Source: Natrialba sp. SSL1
GTDB lineage: Archaea; Halobacteriota; Halobacteria; Halobacteriales; Natrialbaceae
Assembly (NCBI RefSeq): GCF_001861355.1
Contig: NZ_MASN01000043.1
Span: forward strand, 1 to 64,000
Direction of reading: 5' to 3'
DNA length: 64,000 nucleotides
The notes under the pieces were generated by a model that saw only the letters and a list, made by a program, of their open reading frames with translations, had not been told where the DNA came from and did not search any database. Each line of letters starts with the position of its first letter. Positions within the stretch are counted from its first letter, which is position 1. A program made the position numbers and the translations under genes. Shown here piece by piece: positions 51,596 through 60,057 of the stretch.

Positions 51596-51718
51596 TCCGG
51601 ATCACCTCGATCCCCGTCCATTGCCGAATCCAATCGGTGGTACTAATGGGTTGGTTCGATGGGATGAACGCCACCTATATAACTCTCCTGACCCGCTCTG
51701 AAATAATCAGGTGGCTAA

Positions 51719-52876
51719 CTAGTCCGAGCGGATGGCTGCGATCGACGTTGCGATTTCACCGGCGAGCCCGGATTTAGACCCCGAAAACTGTGCAACGTCT
51801 GAAGCGTGGACGAGCAACGCTCGTGTCTCATCGCTCCCCATCACGCTTGCGTCGTTCGCAACGACGAACGCGAGGTCCGCCCGCGCTTGCATCTCCCTGG
51901 CCTTGGTGATTAGCTGCTCGTCCTCGCCCGACGTTTCGGTCTTGAAGCCGACGATCGGCAAGTCGGGATGTGCGTCACGAATCTCATCGATCAGTTTCGG
52001 GGTGGACTCGAGTGCAAGTGTCAGCTCCTGGCCCGAGCGGATCTTCTCGTCGCTGGTGTCGACGGTGTAGTCGCTGATCGCGGCGGCCGAGACGAGCGCG
52101 TCCGCCTCGGCACAGGCCGCCTGGGTCGCGGCGAGCATCTCCTCGGCGCTCTCGACAGCCTGAACGTCGGCATAGGGAACGTCAGGCCCGTCGTGAACCA
52201 GCGTGACGTCCGCGCCCCGAACGTAGCAGGCAGCGGCGACGGCACGCCCCATTTTCCCCGACGAACGGCTCGTCAGGATGCGAACCGGGTCGATCGACTC
52301 GCTCGTCGCGCCGCTCGTAACGACGACGTGCTCGCCAGCGAGTGGGCGCTCGCCTGCCGCACGGGCCACGTCGCAGACGATCGCTTCCTCGCTCGCGATT
52401 TTCGCCTTCCCCTCCTCGATCCGCGGATCGACGAAGTCGACGCCCCACTCGGAGACCGTGTCGATGGCCTCCAGGACGCCGGGGTGGTCGTACATCGGTT
52501 CGTGCATTGCCGGGGCGATGACAACGGGCGTGTCGGCGCCGAGCGCAGTCGTCGCGCACGTCGTCACCGGCGTATCGTCGACCGCGCCGGCGATCTTGCC
52601 GACCGTGTTGGCCGTCGCCGGCGCGATCAGGAACACGTCAGCCCAGCCGTCGTAGCCACAGAGGTCGACGTGCTCGACGCTGCCCGTGATTTCCGTGACC
52701 ACGTCGTTGTCGGTGGCGAACTCTACGGCCCAGGGGTGGATGATTCCCTGGGCACTGCCGGTCATCACGCCGCGAACGGCGGCACCGCGTCGTCGCAACT
52801 CGTGGGCCAGTTCGACCGTCTTGACGGCCGCGATCGAGCCCGTCACCCCGAGTGCGACGTTGACTCCCTCGAGCAT
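51719..52876 (-). CDS. coaBC: bifunctional CoaBC: PPC synthetase/decarboxylase
   Basis: 385 residues. N-terminal flavin-dependent decarboxylase domain with GVTGSIAAVKTVELA (about 9-23), catalytic-region PATANTVGKIAG and PAMHEPMY. C-terminal ligase domain from about 185 (VVVTSGATSESIDPVRILTS; SAAAISDYTVD). It makes 4'-phosphopantetheine for coenzyme A. Length and domain order are normal. Confidence 0.95.
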   Translation of the reverse strand: MLEGVNVALGVTGSIAAVKTVELAHELRRRGAAVRGVMTGSAQGIIHPWAVEFATDNDVVTEITGSVEHVDLCGYDGWADVFLIAPATANTVGKIAGAVDDTPVTTCATTALGADTPVVIAPAMHEPMYDHPGVLEAIDTVSEWGVDFVDPRIEEGKAKIASEEAIVCDVARAAGERPLAGEHVVVTSGATSESIDPVRILTSRSSGKMGRAVAAACYVRGADVTLVHDGPDVPYADVQAVESAEEMLAATQAACAEADALVSAAAISDYTVDTSDEKIRSGQELTLALESTPKLIDEIRDAHPDLPIVGFKTETSGEDEQLITKAREMQARADLAFVVANDASVMGSDETRALLVHASDVAQFSGSKSGLAGEIATSIAAIRSD

Positions 52877-53108
52877 TCGTCTGGTCTTCTCACGGGAGTG
52901 TGTTAAGCGTAGCGAGGCACTGGCCCCAGCGTGGCGTCTCGTTCGTTCATTCGTTCGGTCACAGCTCCAATGGGTCTCCCGAAGTATCCTACAGTGGCCA
53001 ACTCGAGTCCGACAGCGCCCGGTTATGACCGCCGGTCGGACGCTCTGGAAATCGTGTCAGTGTAGATATGTATATCCCCGCTCGACGCGTGAGTTCTTTT
53101 GAGGACTG

Positions 53109-53975
53109 ATGGAGACACACAGCAACTCACCAGAACCCACCAGTACCGACAGTGAACAGGATGCCACGGCGGGACCCGGATCCTGGCTCGGGGTGGGCCG
53201 CGCTGGCCTCTTCTCCCTCTCACTCGTCCTGGCAGGGGTGATGACCGTCCTATTTCTCCCCGACCTACTCGCGCTCCTCGTGATGGGCTGGACCGCCGAG
53301 GCCGGAGCGGAACTCGGCATTCACCGACTGCACGTGATGGGGATCGCCGCAGTTGTGGGCGTCTTCCTGCTCGGACTCTTCTCGCAGGCGTTCCGCCCGC
53401 TCGAGCGCATCGCGTCGATGTGGGGTGCGTTCGTCACCATCCTCGTCGTGAGCATCGGCACCGTGGCGTTCGGCGTCGGTCGCCCCGAGGAGGTGCTCCC
53501 GTTCTTGCTGGTCACGACCGTCGCGCTCGTGACCCACCCTGCGGGACGAGGACTGCTTCGCCGCGGAAACTCGTACAGTCCGGTGCTCCTCGCACTGGTC
53601 GCCGTCGCCGCGATTCCGGTTTTCGCGTTCGTCGCGACGCAACTGAGTCTCACGACGAACATGGCCGATCCACACGCCGTCGACGGTCACTACGTGATGA
53701 TGATCGGTCTCGCACTCGCCCCGCTCGCGTACGGCCTCTTCGCCGCGCTCGGCTTCACCGGCTGGCGCCTCGCCTCATGGCTCGCCGCGCTCCCGATGGC
53801 GTACTACGGCCTGCTGTCGCTCTCGTTCCCCATGCAGGTGGGTGCAACGAGCACGACGTGGAGCGTCCTGGCCATCCTCTGGGCAGTCGCCTTCGTCGTG
53901 ACTGCTGAGTACTCCCGTGCGGGTACGTCCACGCTGTTCCGGCGTGATGCGAAAGCGAAGCGAGCAAGCGTCTAG
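53109..53975 (+). CDS. polytopic membrane protein, unknown
   Basis: 288 residues with seven or eight membrane helices, beginning about residue 30 (AGLFSLSLVLAGVMTVLFL) after a Ser/Thr/Glu-rich cytoplasmic N-terminus. GIHRLHVMGIAAVVGVFLLG and VDGHYVMMIGLALAPLAYG contain His residues in or near helices. No transporter signature is recognised; conserved in haloarchaea by impression. Single gene. Confidence 0.65.
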   Translation: METHSNSPEPTSTDSEQDATAGPGSWLGVGRAGLFSLSLVLAGVMTVLFLPDLLALLVMGWTAEAGAELGIHRLHVMGIAAVVGVFLLGLFSQAFRPLERIASMWGAFVTILVVSIGTVAFGVGRPEEVLPFLLVTTVALVTHPAGRGLLRRGNSYSPVLLALVAVAAIPVFAFVATQLSLTTNMADPHAVDGHYVMMIGLALAPLAYGLFAALGFTGWRLASWLAALPMAYYGLLSLSFPMQVGATSTTWSVLAILWAVAFVVTAEYSRAGTSTLFRRDAKAKRASV

Positions 53976-54050
53976 CCCGCATTACGTCGGCTTTTTCGAT
54001 TCAGTTCCCTCCCGTCCCCCGTGTTTTGCCAGGTATTGATCCGAGAGCAG

Positions 54051-54788
54051 TCACTCTCGCTCGACGCTCGGGTGCATCGTCGGCCGATCGTCGAGTGGCT
54101 CCGCGAACGCCTCGAGCATCGTGTCGCGCGCTCGCTCGTCGCGTGCGCGCCGTTCCTCGTCATCGATCTCCTCACAACCCGGCGGCACCTCGCGGTCGCG
54201 TCCAGTGAAATAACCCTCCGGGACGACCCAGTCGTGGTAAAAGTTGACCTCGGAGTCGTGGATGACCGCGAGCCCGACCTTTGCGCCGTGGCCGGCCGCA
54301 ACAATCGACTGGTGGGGCTCACCGGCGAGTCGTCCCGCGGCGTAGACGCCGTCGACCGCCGTCCGGCCGGCGTCGTCGACCGCGACGAAGTGCTTGCTCC
54401 CGCGCTGGGTTCGGCCCACGTCGAGGGGGACGAGATAGTCGCTGTCCGACCACGAGGCCGCAATGATGCGTCGCGCTTCGATCGGCTCGCCGCCGTCCGT
54501 CTCGAGTACGAACCCGGCGTCGGGGTCGGTCTCATCTCGTAGGTCGGCGCTCGTTACGAGTCCGAGTTCGAACGTCGCGCCGGCGGTTCGGGCCTGCTCG
54601 CGGGCCAGTTGCAGGTATCGTCGGGCGTCGACGCCGTCCGGGAAGCCAGGGTAGTTCTCGAGGCTCGCGTTTCGGGCGAGGATGGACTCGCCACCGTCGA
54701 TGACGAGCGTATCCATTCCTGCGCGTGCAGTGAAGATCGATGCGGCGAGGCCGGCGACGCCGCCGCCGATGATACAGACGTCTCGCAT
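54051..54788 (-). CDS. FAD-dependent oxidoreductase, thioredoxin-reductase-like
   Basis: 245 residues from ATG 54788. FAD motif CIIGGGVAGLAASIFTARAG (4-23); second FAD motif VDGVYAAGRLAGEPHQSIVAAGHG. It lacks the NADPH domain and the C-x-x-C redox pair of thioredoxin reductase, so it is a half-length relative. A C-terminal acidic tail (about 190-245) is unusual. Possibly a pyridine-nucleotide independent flavoprotein; substrate unknown. Confidence 0.75.
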   Translation of the reverse strand: MRDVCIIGGGVAGLAASIFTARAGMDTLVIDGGESILARNASLENYPGFPDGVDARRYLQLAREQARTAGATFELGLVTSADLRDETDPDAGFVLETDGGEPIEARRIIAASWSDSDYLVPLDVGRTQRGSKHFVAVDDAGRTAVDGVYAAGRLAGEPHQSIVAAGHGAKVGLAVIHDSEVNFYHDWVVPEGYFTGRDREVPPGCEEIDDEERRARDERARDTMLEAFAEPLDDRPTMHPSVERE

Positions 54789-54944
54789 GTTCCTGCGTTC
54801 GGAGGCCCGTGTATAGAAGTTGTTTGTCGACGGCCGGGTGGTTCGAGACTGCGATTGGGACTGAGACTGAGACCAAGAGCGAGACCAAGATCGAGGACGA
54901 AGCTGATAGGAATCCTTACAGTGAAACCGCTCATACCCCTCGCC

Positions 54945-55526
54945 GTGGACAGAATTCTCCTCAGCACCGTCGCGTACCGCTCGCCCGAGGAGGTCTTTCC
55001 GTACGTGCGATCCTTTACCGACTACCCCCGCTATACGGAACACCTGACTGACGTTCGTAAGCACGATGGCAGTGGTATCGACGGTGGCAACAACAGTAAC
55101 AGCAACAGTGACAGCGGCAGCGACAACAACAACGATATCGGCACAATCTACGACCTCCGACTCTCGTGGTGGAAACTCAACTACACCGCCCGCTCGAAGG
55201 TGACCGGCATCGAGGCTCCGACGTCACTCGAGTGGCACCTGCAAAATCATCTCGATGCGCGCGGGGAGTGGCGGGTCGAGGCGGAGCCGTCGGCCGCGCC
55301 GCCGGGTGAGGAGACGGCGAGTCGGATCTACTTCGAGGCGGTGTACGATCCGCATTCGGCGGATCCGAGCGCGATTTCGTTGCCGCGGTTCGTCTCACTC
55401 GACTGGGTGATCGGGAAGGTCAAGCCGCGGTTGCTCGACGAGGCCAAGGAAGTTGTCAGGCGGCTGGTGGCGGATATCGAGGGCGAGCCGCGAGAGGTGG
55501 AGTTGACGGTTCACGAGTTGCCTTGA
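54945..55526 (+). CDS. SRPBCC-family lipid/ligand-binding protein
   Basis: 193 residues from GTG 54945 (MDRILLSTVAYRSPEEVFPY); a GTG at 54921 would add eight residues. The START/COQ10-like pattern is VAYRSPEEVFPYVRSFTDYPRY at the start, RLSWWKLNYTARSKVTGIEA in the middle and a final long helix LLDEAKEVVRRLVADIEG. An Asn/Ser/Gly/Asp-rich insert (about 44-64) sits in a loop near strand 2. Likely binds a hydrophobic ligand such as a quinone; divergent from the FAD gene. Confidence 0.75.
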   Translation: MDRILLSTVAYRSPEEVFPYVRSFTDYPRYTEHLTDVRKHDGSGIDGGNNSNSNSDSGSDNNNDIGTIYDLRLSWWKLNYTARSKVTGIEAPTSLEWHLQNHLDARGEWRVEAEPSAAPPGEETASRIYFEAVYDPHSADPSAISLPRFVSLDWVIGKVKPRLLDEAKEVVRRLVADIEGEPREVELTVHELP

Positions 55527-55535
55527 CATCCTCCA

Positions 55536-55551
55536 CACGACTGCAGTCGTG
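55536..55551. other. 16-bp perfect palindrome, possible IS605/TnpB-end relic
   Basis: CACGACTGCAGTCGTG, preceded by TTGACATCCTCCA and followed by GGGCTTTCTCC. In haloarchaea this arrangement (TTGACATCCTCC plus hairpin plus T/C-rich end) is common at right ends of IS1341/TnpB elements. No tnpB is present here, so it would be a relic or orphan end. It is also just after a gene stop and might be a terminator hairpin. Confidence 0.4.
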
Positions 55552-55691
55552 GGCTTTCTCCTCGATGTTCTGTAACTGCGGGCTGGGTGCCGGATCATCG
55601 CTGCGGGCCGTTGCCGTATCGTTGCTGCGTACTGTCACCTCGGTCGTCGCTGCGTGCCGTCTTCTGCATCTTCGTTGCGTGCCGTCTCCGA

Positions 55692-55943
55692 TATAGTAAC
55701 AACTGCAACTATGTACACACTGACCGCGCAGCCCACTCACGGGTCACGTCGTTCCCCGTTCGCTGTTCCGCGGTTCTCGCTCACTTCGTTCGCTCGCGGG
55801 TCACGCTGTTCCCCGCTCGTCGTCCGCGGTTCTCACTCACTTCGTTCGTTCCGAACCGCGCTCGTTCCGAACCGCGATCGCTCCGAACCGCGCGTTCGTC
55901 GTGCGAGCAGGTGCGCAGTGACTTGCAGTGGCGACTATAGTTG
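55692..55943 (+). repeat. dispersed element copy with tandem-repeat insertion
   Basis: Left block AGTAACAACTGCAACTATGTAC then CACTGACCGCGCAGC; right block GTGCGAGCAGGTGCGCAGTG then ACTTGCAGTGGCGACTATAG. Both align with the compact copy at 31623-31707. Between them is about 180 bp: two copies of a 53-bp unit (55740-55792, 55797-55848) then three 16-18-bp units (TTCCGAACCGCGCTCG type, 55849-55898). Imperfect 25-bp TGCGTGCCGTC-type repeats precede it (about 55585-55690). No gene in 55527-55996. Confidence 0.65.
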
Positions 55944-55996
55944 CCGGCAACTCATTCTTGGGTCTCGTTCCCGTACGACAGCCTGGTGAGCAACGG

Positions 55997-57334
55997 ATGC
56001 GAATCATCGTCGTCGGTGCCGGCGAAGTCGGGTCGAACATCGCGAGCAACCTCGACGACGACCACGAGGTCGTCGTCATCGACACGGACGAAGAGCGCGT
56101 CGACGCGATCACCTACGAGTGTGACGTGATGGCACTCGAGGGCGACGGGACCTCGGGCGTGGTACTCGAGGAGGCCGGTATCGAAGACGCGGACCTCGTC
56201 ATCGCGAGTACGGACAGCGACGAGACGAACATCGTCGTCTGCGGTGCGGCCAAGACCGTCGACGATCCGTTCACGATTGCGCGGGTGAAGAAGACGAATC
56301 TCTTGCGGACCTGGGAGCGAACGGAGGAAGCCTTCGGCGTCGACGTGATGGTCTGTACGGACCTCTACACCGCCGAGACGATCGTCGACATTGTCAACCT
56401 GCCCGGCGCGCGCGATGTCGACAGTTTCGCGAACGGACTCGTCCGAATGGCCGAGTTCGGCATCGACGCGGACAGTCCGATCGTCGGCGAAACCGTCTCC
56501 GAGGCGGACCGCTTCGAGGCGCTGACGTTCGCGGCGCTCATCCGCGAGGACGAGGTCGTCATCCCGACTGGCGAGACCGTCATCGAAGAGGGAGACGAAC
56601 TGGTCGTCATTGGCTCTGTTGAGAGTACCCGCGAGTTCGCCGGCGAGCTAACGCCGCTCCCGACGGTCGAGCAAGCGAGCGAGATCGTCATCATCGGCGG
56701 CAGCGAAATCGGCTACCAGACGGCACGACTGTTCGAGGAGAACGGACTCGAGCCGCGACTGGTCGAGCGAAACGCGCGCCGCGCACGCGAACTGGCAGAA
56801 CGGCTCCCGGGCACGCTCGTCCTCGAGAGCGACGCGACGGATATCGACTTTCTCGTCCGCGAGCACGTCGCCGACGCGGACATCGTCATCGCCGCGCTCG
56901 AGAGCGACGAGAAGAATCTGCTCGTCTCCCTGCTCGCGAAGCGGATCGGCGTCGAGCGCACGCTCGGGGTCGTCGAGTACGGCGAGTACGTGGACCTCTT
57001 CGAGACCGTGGGGATGGACGTTGCGATCAACCCGCGGCTGGTGACGGCCGAAGAGATCACGCGCTTCACCCGCGAGCAGCGAACCGAGAACCTCGCGATG
57101 TTAGACCACGATCGGGCCGAGGTCCTCGAAATCGAAGTTGACGGGGACAGCATCCTTCTCGAGTCACCGCTGCGCGACGTGATGGCCGACCTTCCGGACG
57201 GTGTCGTCGTCGGTGCGATCACGCGCGACGGCGAGTTGATCACCCCGCGCGGCGAGACGGTACTCGAGCGCGGGGATCACGTGGTGATCTTCGTCGAGAC
57301 GGCGGTGTTGGATGCGGTGTCGGCGGTGTTGTGA
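55997..57334 (+). CDS. trkA: Trk potassium uptake regulatory protein TrkA
   Basis: 445 residues from ATG 55997. Two RCK halves, each a Rossmann fold (RIIVVGAGEVGSNIASNL; EIVIIGGSEIGYQTARLF) followed by a TrkA_C ligand domain (GETVSEADRFEALTFAALIRED; ILLESPLRDVMADLPDGVVVG). It binds NAD(H) on the cytoplasmic side of a Trk/TrkH channel; potassium uptake matters greatly in salt-in haloarchaea. No trkH is adjacent. Its promoter region overlaps the repeat element at 55692-55943. Confidence 0.93.
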   Translation: MRIIVVGAGEVGSNIASNLDDDHEVVVIDTDEERVDAITYECDVMALEGDGTSGVVLEEAGIEDADLVIASTDSDETNIVVCGAAKTVDDPFTIARVKKTNLLRTWERTEEAFGVDVMVCTDLYTAETIVDIVNLPGARDVDSFANGLVRMAEFGIDADSPIVGETVSEADRFEALTFAALIREDEVVIPTGETVIEEGDELVVIGSVESTREFAGELTPLPTVEQASEIVIIGGSEIGYQTARLFEENGLEPRLVERNARRARELAERLPGTLVLESDATDIDFLVREHVADADIVIAALESDEKNLLVSLLAKRIGVERTLGVVEYGEYVDLFETVGMDVAINPRLVTAEEITRFTREQRTENLAMLDHDRAEVLEIEVDGDSILLESPLRDVMADLPDGVVVGAITRDGELITPRGETVLERGDHVVIFVETAVLDAVSAVL

Positions 57335-57722
57335 GGGGTGGGTAAGAGCGAGAGATCCGAACGGCAAAACGAACACAACGAGACGAGCGAGAGCACGACC
57401 AGCGTGAAAGACGAAGCGGGATACTGTGACCGTGGCTGTGACTGTGACTCCACACGCCCACACGTTCTTCCACACGTATTAGCGGCTGATTTCGGGTACA
57501 AATACGCTGTTTCTTTCGTGAGACTGTTCGACCCGCCGGGAAAGACCCGCAACTTGGGCTGAGATCGGCATCCGATCAGAGAGCCGGAGATGACGCTGGA
57601 CAGACGATAGTGACCCTTTGAGTGAATCGACGACTGTCAGATGCGAAACAGTGCCGACCTACGGCCCTGTAACGGTCTCGCGCGCTTTTTGAACCACTTC
57701 CTGAAGCGAGAGTGGAGACGAC
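57335..57722. other. intergenic, no supported feature
   Basis: A 388-bp gap between trkA and the dehydrogenase gene. I see short shadow frames only, and no convincing TATA box, dyad or small gene. Confidence 0.4.
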
Positions 57723-59972
57723 ATGAGTGACGAATACACTCCGGACGACGAGCGGCGACCAGCGGAGAACCGAACAGGGAACGAGGGCACTGAGCGGACC
57801 GGACGAGGTGAACGGGCCGACCGGGCGAAGCGAACAGGTCGAGGGAACTGGCGACACTCCCGTCGCCGCTTCCTCCAGACGGCGGCGGTAACCGGTGCGG
57901 CCGCGGGTATCAGCGCCGTCGGTGTTGCGGAAGATCAGGACGAGGCGGCCGACGACGAAGAGGACACGGACGACGCAGGCGACTGGAGCCAGATCGAACT
58001 CGGCGGCTTCAGTGACGCCTGGATCGGCCAGTCACCCGAGGAGATCGAGGACGTCGAGAATCCGACGCTGTATCTCGAGGAGGGAGAATCTTACGAGGTC
58101 ACCTGGGAGAACCTCGACGACGTCGAGCACAACTTCGTTATCATCAACGAGGAAGGCGAGCACCTCCTCGAGACGGACCTCATGGGCGAGGCCGGCGAGA
58201 CCCAGACCGTCGAGTTCGAGGCGGAGTCGGAGATGGCGGAGTACTACTGCGGCCCACACCCACAGACGATGCGTGGGGAGATCTCCTTTGAGGAGCCGGA
58301 AGAGCCCGAACCCGAGGAGATGGAACGGTACTTCCCCGAAGGGCCGACCGTCGGCGTCGATCCCGTCGCGACGGGGCTCAGCGCACCGACGGACTTCGGC
58401 GACCCGCCGGGGACCGACTCCCAGTACGTCGCCGAACAGACCGGCGAAATCTACGCGATCGGCGAGGACGGGGTCGAGGACGAGCCGTGGCTCGACATCG
58501 GCGACCGAATGGTCGCCGTCGCCGAGGACTTCTACGGCGACGACTACGCCGATCCCGACCAGGACTACGACGAGCGCGGACTGGTGGGACTCGAGTTCCA
58601 TCCCGACTACGAGGAGAACGGCCGGTTCGTGCTCAACTACAGCGCGCCGCCGGTTGACGTGATGCCTGAGAGCTGGTCACACGTCCAGGTCGTCTCGGAG
58701 TTTACGGTCGACGACGACGGCGAGCCGGACCCGGACTCCGAGCGCCGGCTCATGGAGTTCTACATGCCGCAGTACAACCACAACTCCGGGCCGATGGCGT
58801 TCGACTCGGACGGCTGTCTCCTCGTGCCGATGGGTGACGGTGGCGGTGCCGACGATCGCCTGGAGGGCCACGTCGAGGACTGGTACGACGAGAACGAGGG
58901 TGGCAACGGACAGGACACCACCCAGAGCCTGCTCGGCGGTGTTCTCCGAATCGATATCGACAGCGAGCCGACTGAACATCCCGCTCGCGGGTCGCTCATC
59001 CATCTGGACCTCGACGAGGACGACGTCGACGAACCGGAGGAGGATGCCGGCTACGCGATTCCTCAGGACAACCCGTTCTGCGAAGGCGAGGAATTAGAGG
59101 GCGAGGGACTCGAGGAGTACTACGCCTGGGGACTGCGCAACCCCTTCGGCATCACGGTCAGCGAGGATGATCAGATCATCGTCGCCGATCCCGGACAGGT
59201 GCTGTACGAGCCGGCCTACCGGATCGAGAAGGCCGGCAACTACGGCTGGAACGTCCGCGAGGGGTCACACTGCTTCAGTACGGAGACGCCAGCGACGCCG
59301 CCGGAGGAGTGTCCACTCGAGACGCCCGAGGACGTCCGCGGCGGCGAGCCGCTGATCGATCCGGTCGTCGAGTATCCACAGGTGTACGAGGGGAACCCGG
59401 TCGGCATCGTCATCACCGGTGGGCACACCTACGAGGCGGATGCAATTGAGGAGCTGCAGGGGGCGTACATCTTCGGCGACTGGACGTCCGATCAGGGTCG
59501 TATCCAGCCGCGTGGCCGCGTCTTCGCTGCACACCCGGAGGATGTCCCGGACGTCTCCGAGGAGCGCGCGGAGTTCGGTGGTCGCCCGCGTGATGACCTC
59601 TGGGAGATGGAAGAGGTCCTGTTCGGCGAGGACGGTGGTCCACTCAACCACTTCGTCAGACAGTTCGGTCGCGGCGAGGACGGCGAGGTGTACGTGCTGG
59701 CGAACCAGGAGGGCGTCCCGGAGGGTGACACCGGTGTCGTCCTCGAACTCGTTCCCGAGGGCGAGGGCGTTCCGCTCGACGAGGTGCAGGAGGTGGAGGA
59801 AGACGACGAGGAAGAGCCTGATGAGCCTGAAAACGACGTCGCTGACGATGAGGAGCCAGACGAGCCTGAAAACGACGTCGCTGACGATGAGGAGCCAGAC
59901 GAGCCCGAAAACGACGTCGCAGATGAGGACGAAGAGCCAGAGAACGACGTTGCTGATGAAGACGACGAGTGA
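57723..59972 (+). CDS. secreted cupredoxin-PQQ-type sugar dehydrogenase fusion
   Basis: 749 residues. After a 40-residue acidic leader comes a Tat signal (RHSRRRFLQTAAVTGAAAGI). Residues about 85-190 form a cupredoxin domain with the copper-site pattern HNFVII and YYCGPHPQTMRGE (Cys, His, Met ligands). Residues about 210-680 are the soluble glucose/sorbosone dehydrogenase beta-propeller (VGLEFHPDYEENGRFVLNY; YAWGLRNPFGITV). A C-terminal acidic repeat tail follows. It likely oxidises sugars outside the cell and passes electrons through the copper domain; cofactor PQQ is a family expectation. Confidence 0.9.
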   Translation: MSDEYTPDDERRPAENRTGNEGTERTGRGERADRAKRTGRGNWRHSRRRFLQTAAVTGAAAGISAVGVAEDQDEAADDEEDTDDAGDWSQIELGGFSDAWIGQSPEEIEDVENPTLYLEEGESYEVTWENLDDVEHNFVIINEEGEHLLETDLMGEAGETQTVEFEAESEMAEYYCGPHPQTMRGEISFEEPEEPEPEEMERYFPEGPTVGVDPVATGLSAPTDFGDPPGTDSQYVAEQTGEIYAIGEDGVEDEPWLDIGDRMVAVAEDFYGDDYADPDQDYDERGLVGLEFHPDYEENGRFVLNYSAPPVDVMPESWSHVQVVSEFTVDDDGEPDPDSERRLMEFYMPQYNHNSGPMAFDSDGCLLVPMGDGGGADDRLEGHVEDWYDENEGGNGQDTTQSLLGGVLRIDIDSEPTEHPARGSLIHLDLDEDDVDEPEEDAGYAIPQDNPFCEGEELEGEGLEEYYAWGLRNPFGITVSEDDQIIVADPGQVLYEPAYRIEKAGNYGWNVREGSHCFSTETPATPPEECPLETPEDVRGGEPLIDPVVEYPQVYEGNPVGIVITGGHTYEADAIEELQGAYIFGDWTSDQGRIQPRGRVFAAHPEDVPDVSEERAEFGGRPRDDLWEMEEVLFGEDGGPLNHFVRQFGRGEDGEVYVLANQEGVPEGDTGVVLELVPEGEGVPLDEVQEVEEDDEEEPDEPENDVADDEEPDEPENDVADDEEPDEPENDVADEDEEPENDVADEDDE
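59818..59965 (+). repeat. 39-bp tandem repeats coding an acidic tail
   Basis: A 39-bp unit (GAGCCTGAAAACGACGTCGC, then TGACGATGAGGAGCCAGAC) is repeated nearly exactly twice and then in two degenerate copies, giving EPENDVADDEEPD-type repeats. Unit length keeps the frame. Confidence 0.9.
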
Positions 59973-60057
59973 CGACGAAGCCAGCGCGTAGACAACGGCA
60001 GTAACGGGACTGCCGAGAACAAATCGCTCTTTTGCTACCCGACGTCACCGGGCACGC

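Noticed and set aside
55569-55990. Possible CRISPR array in the tandem repeats near 55.8 kb
   Set aside because: Repeat units are adjacent without unique spacers of regular length, are only partly conserved, and no cas gene is present.
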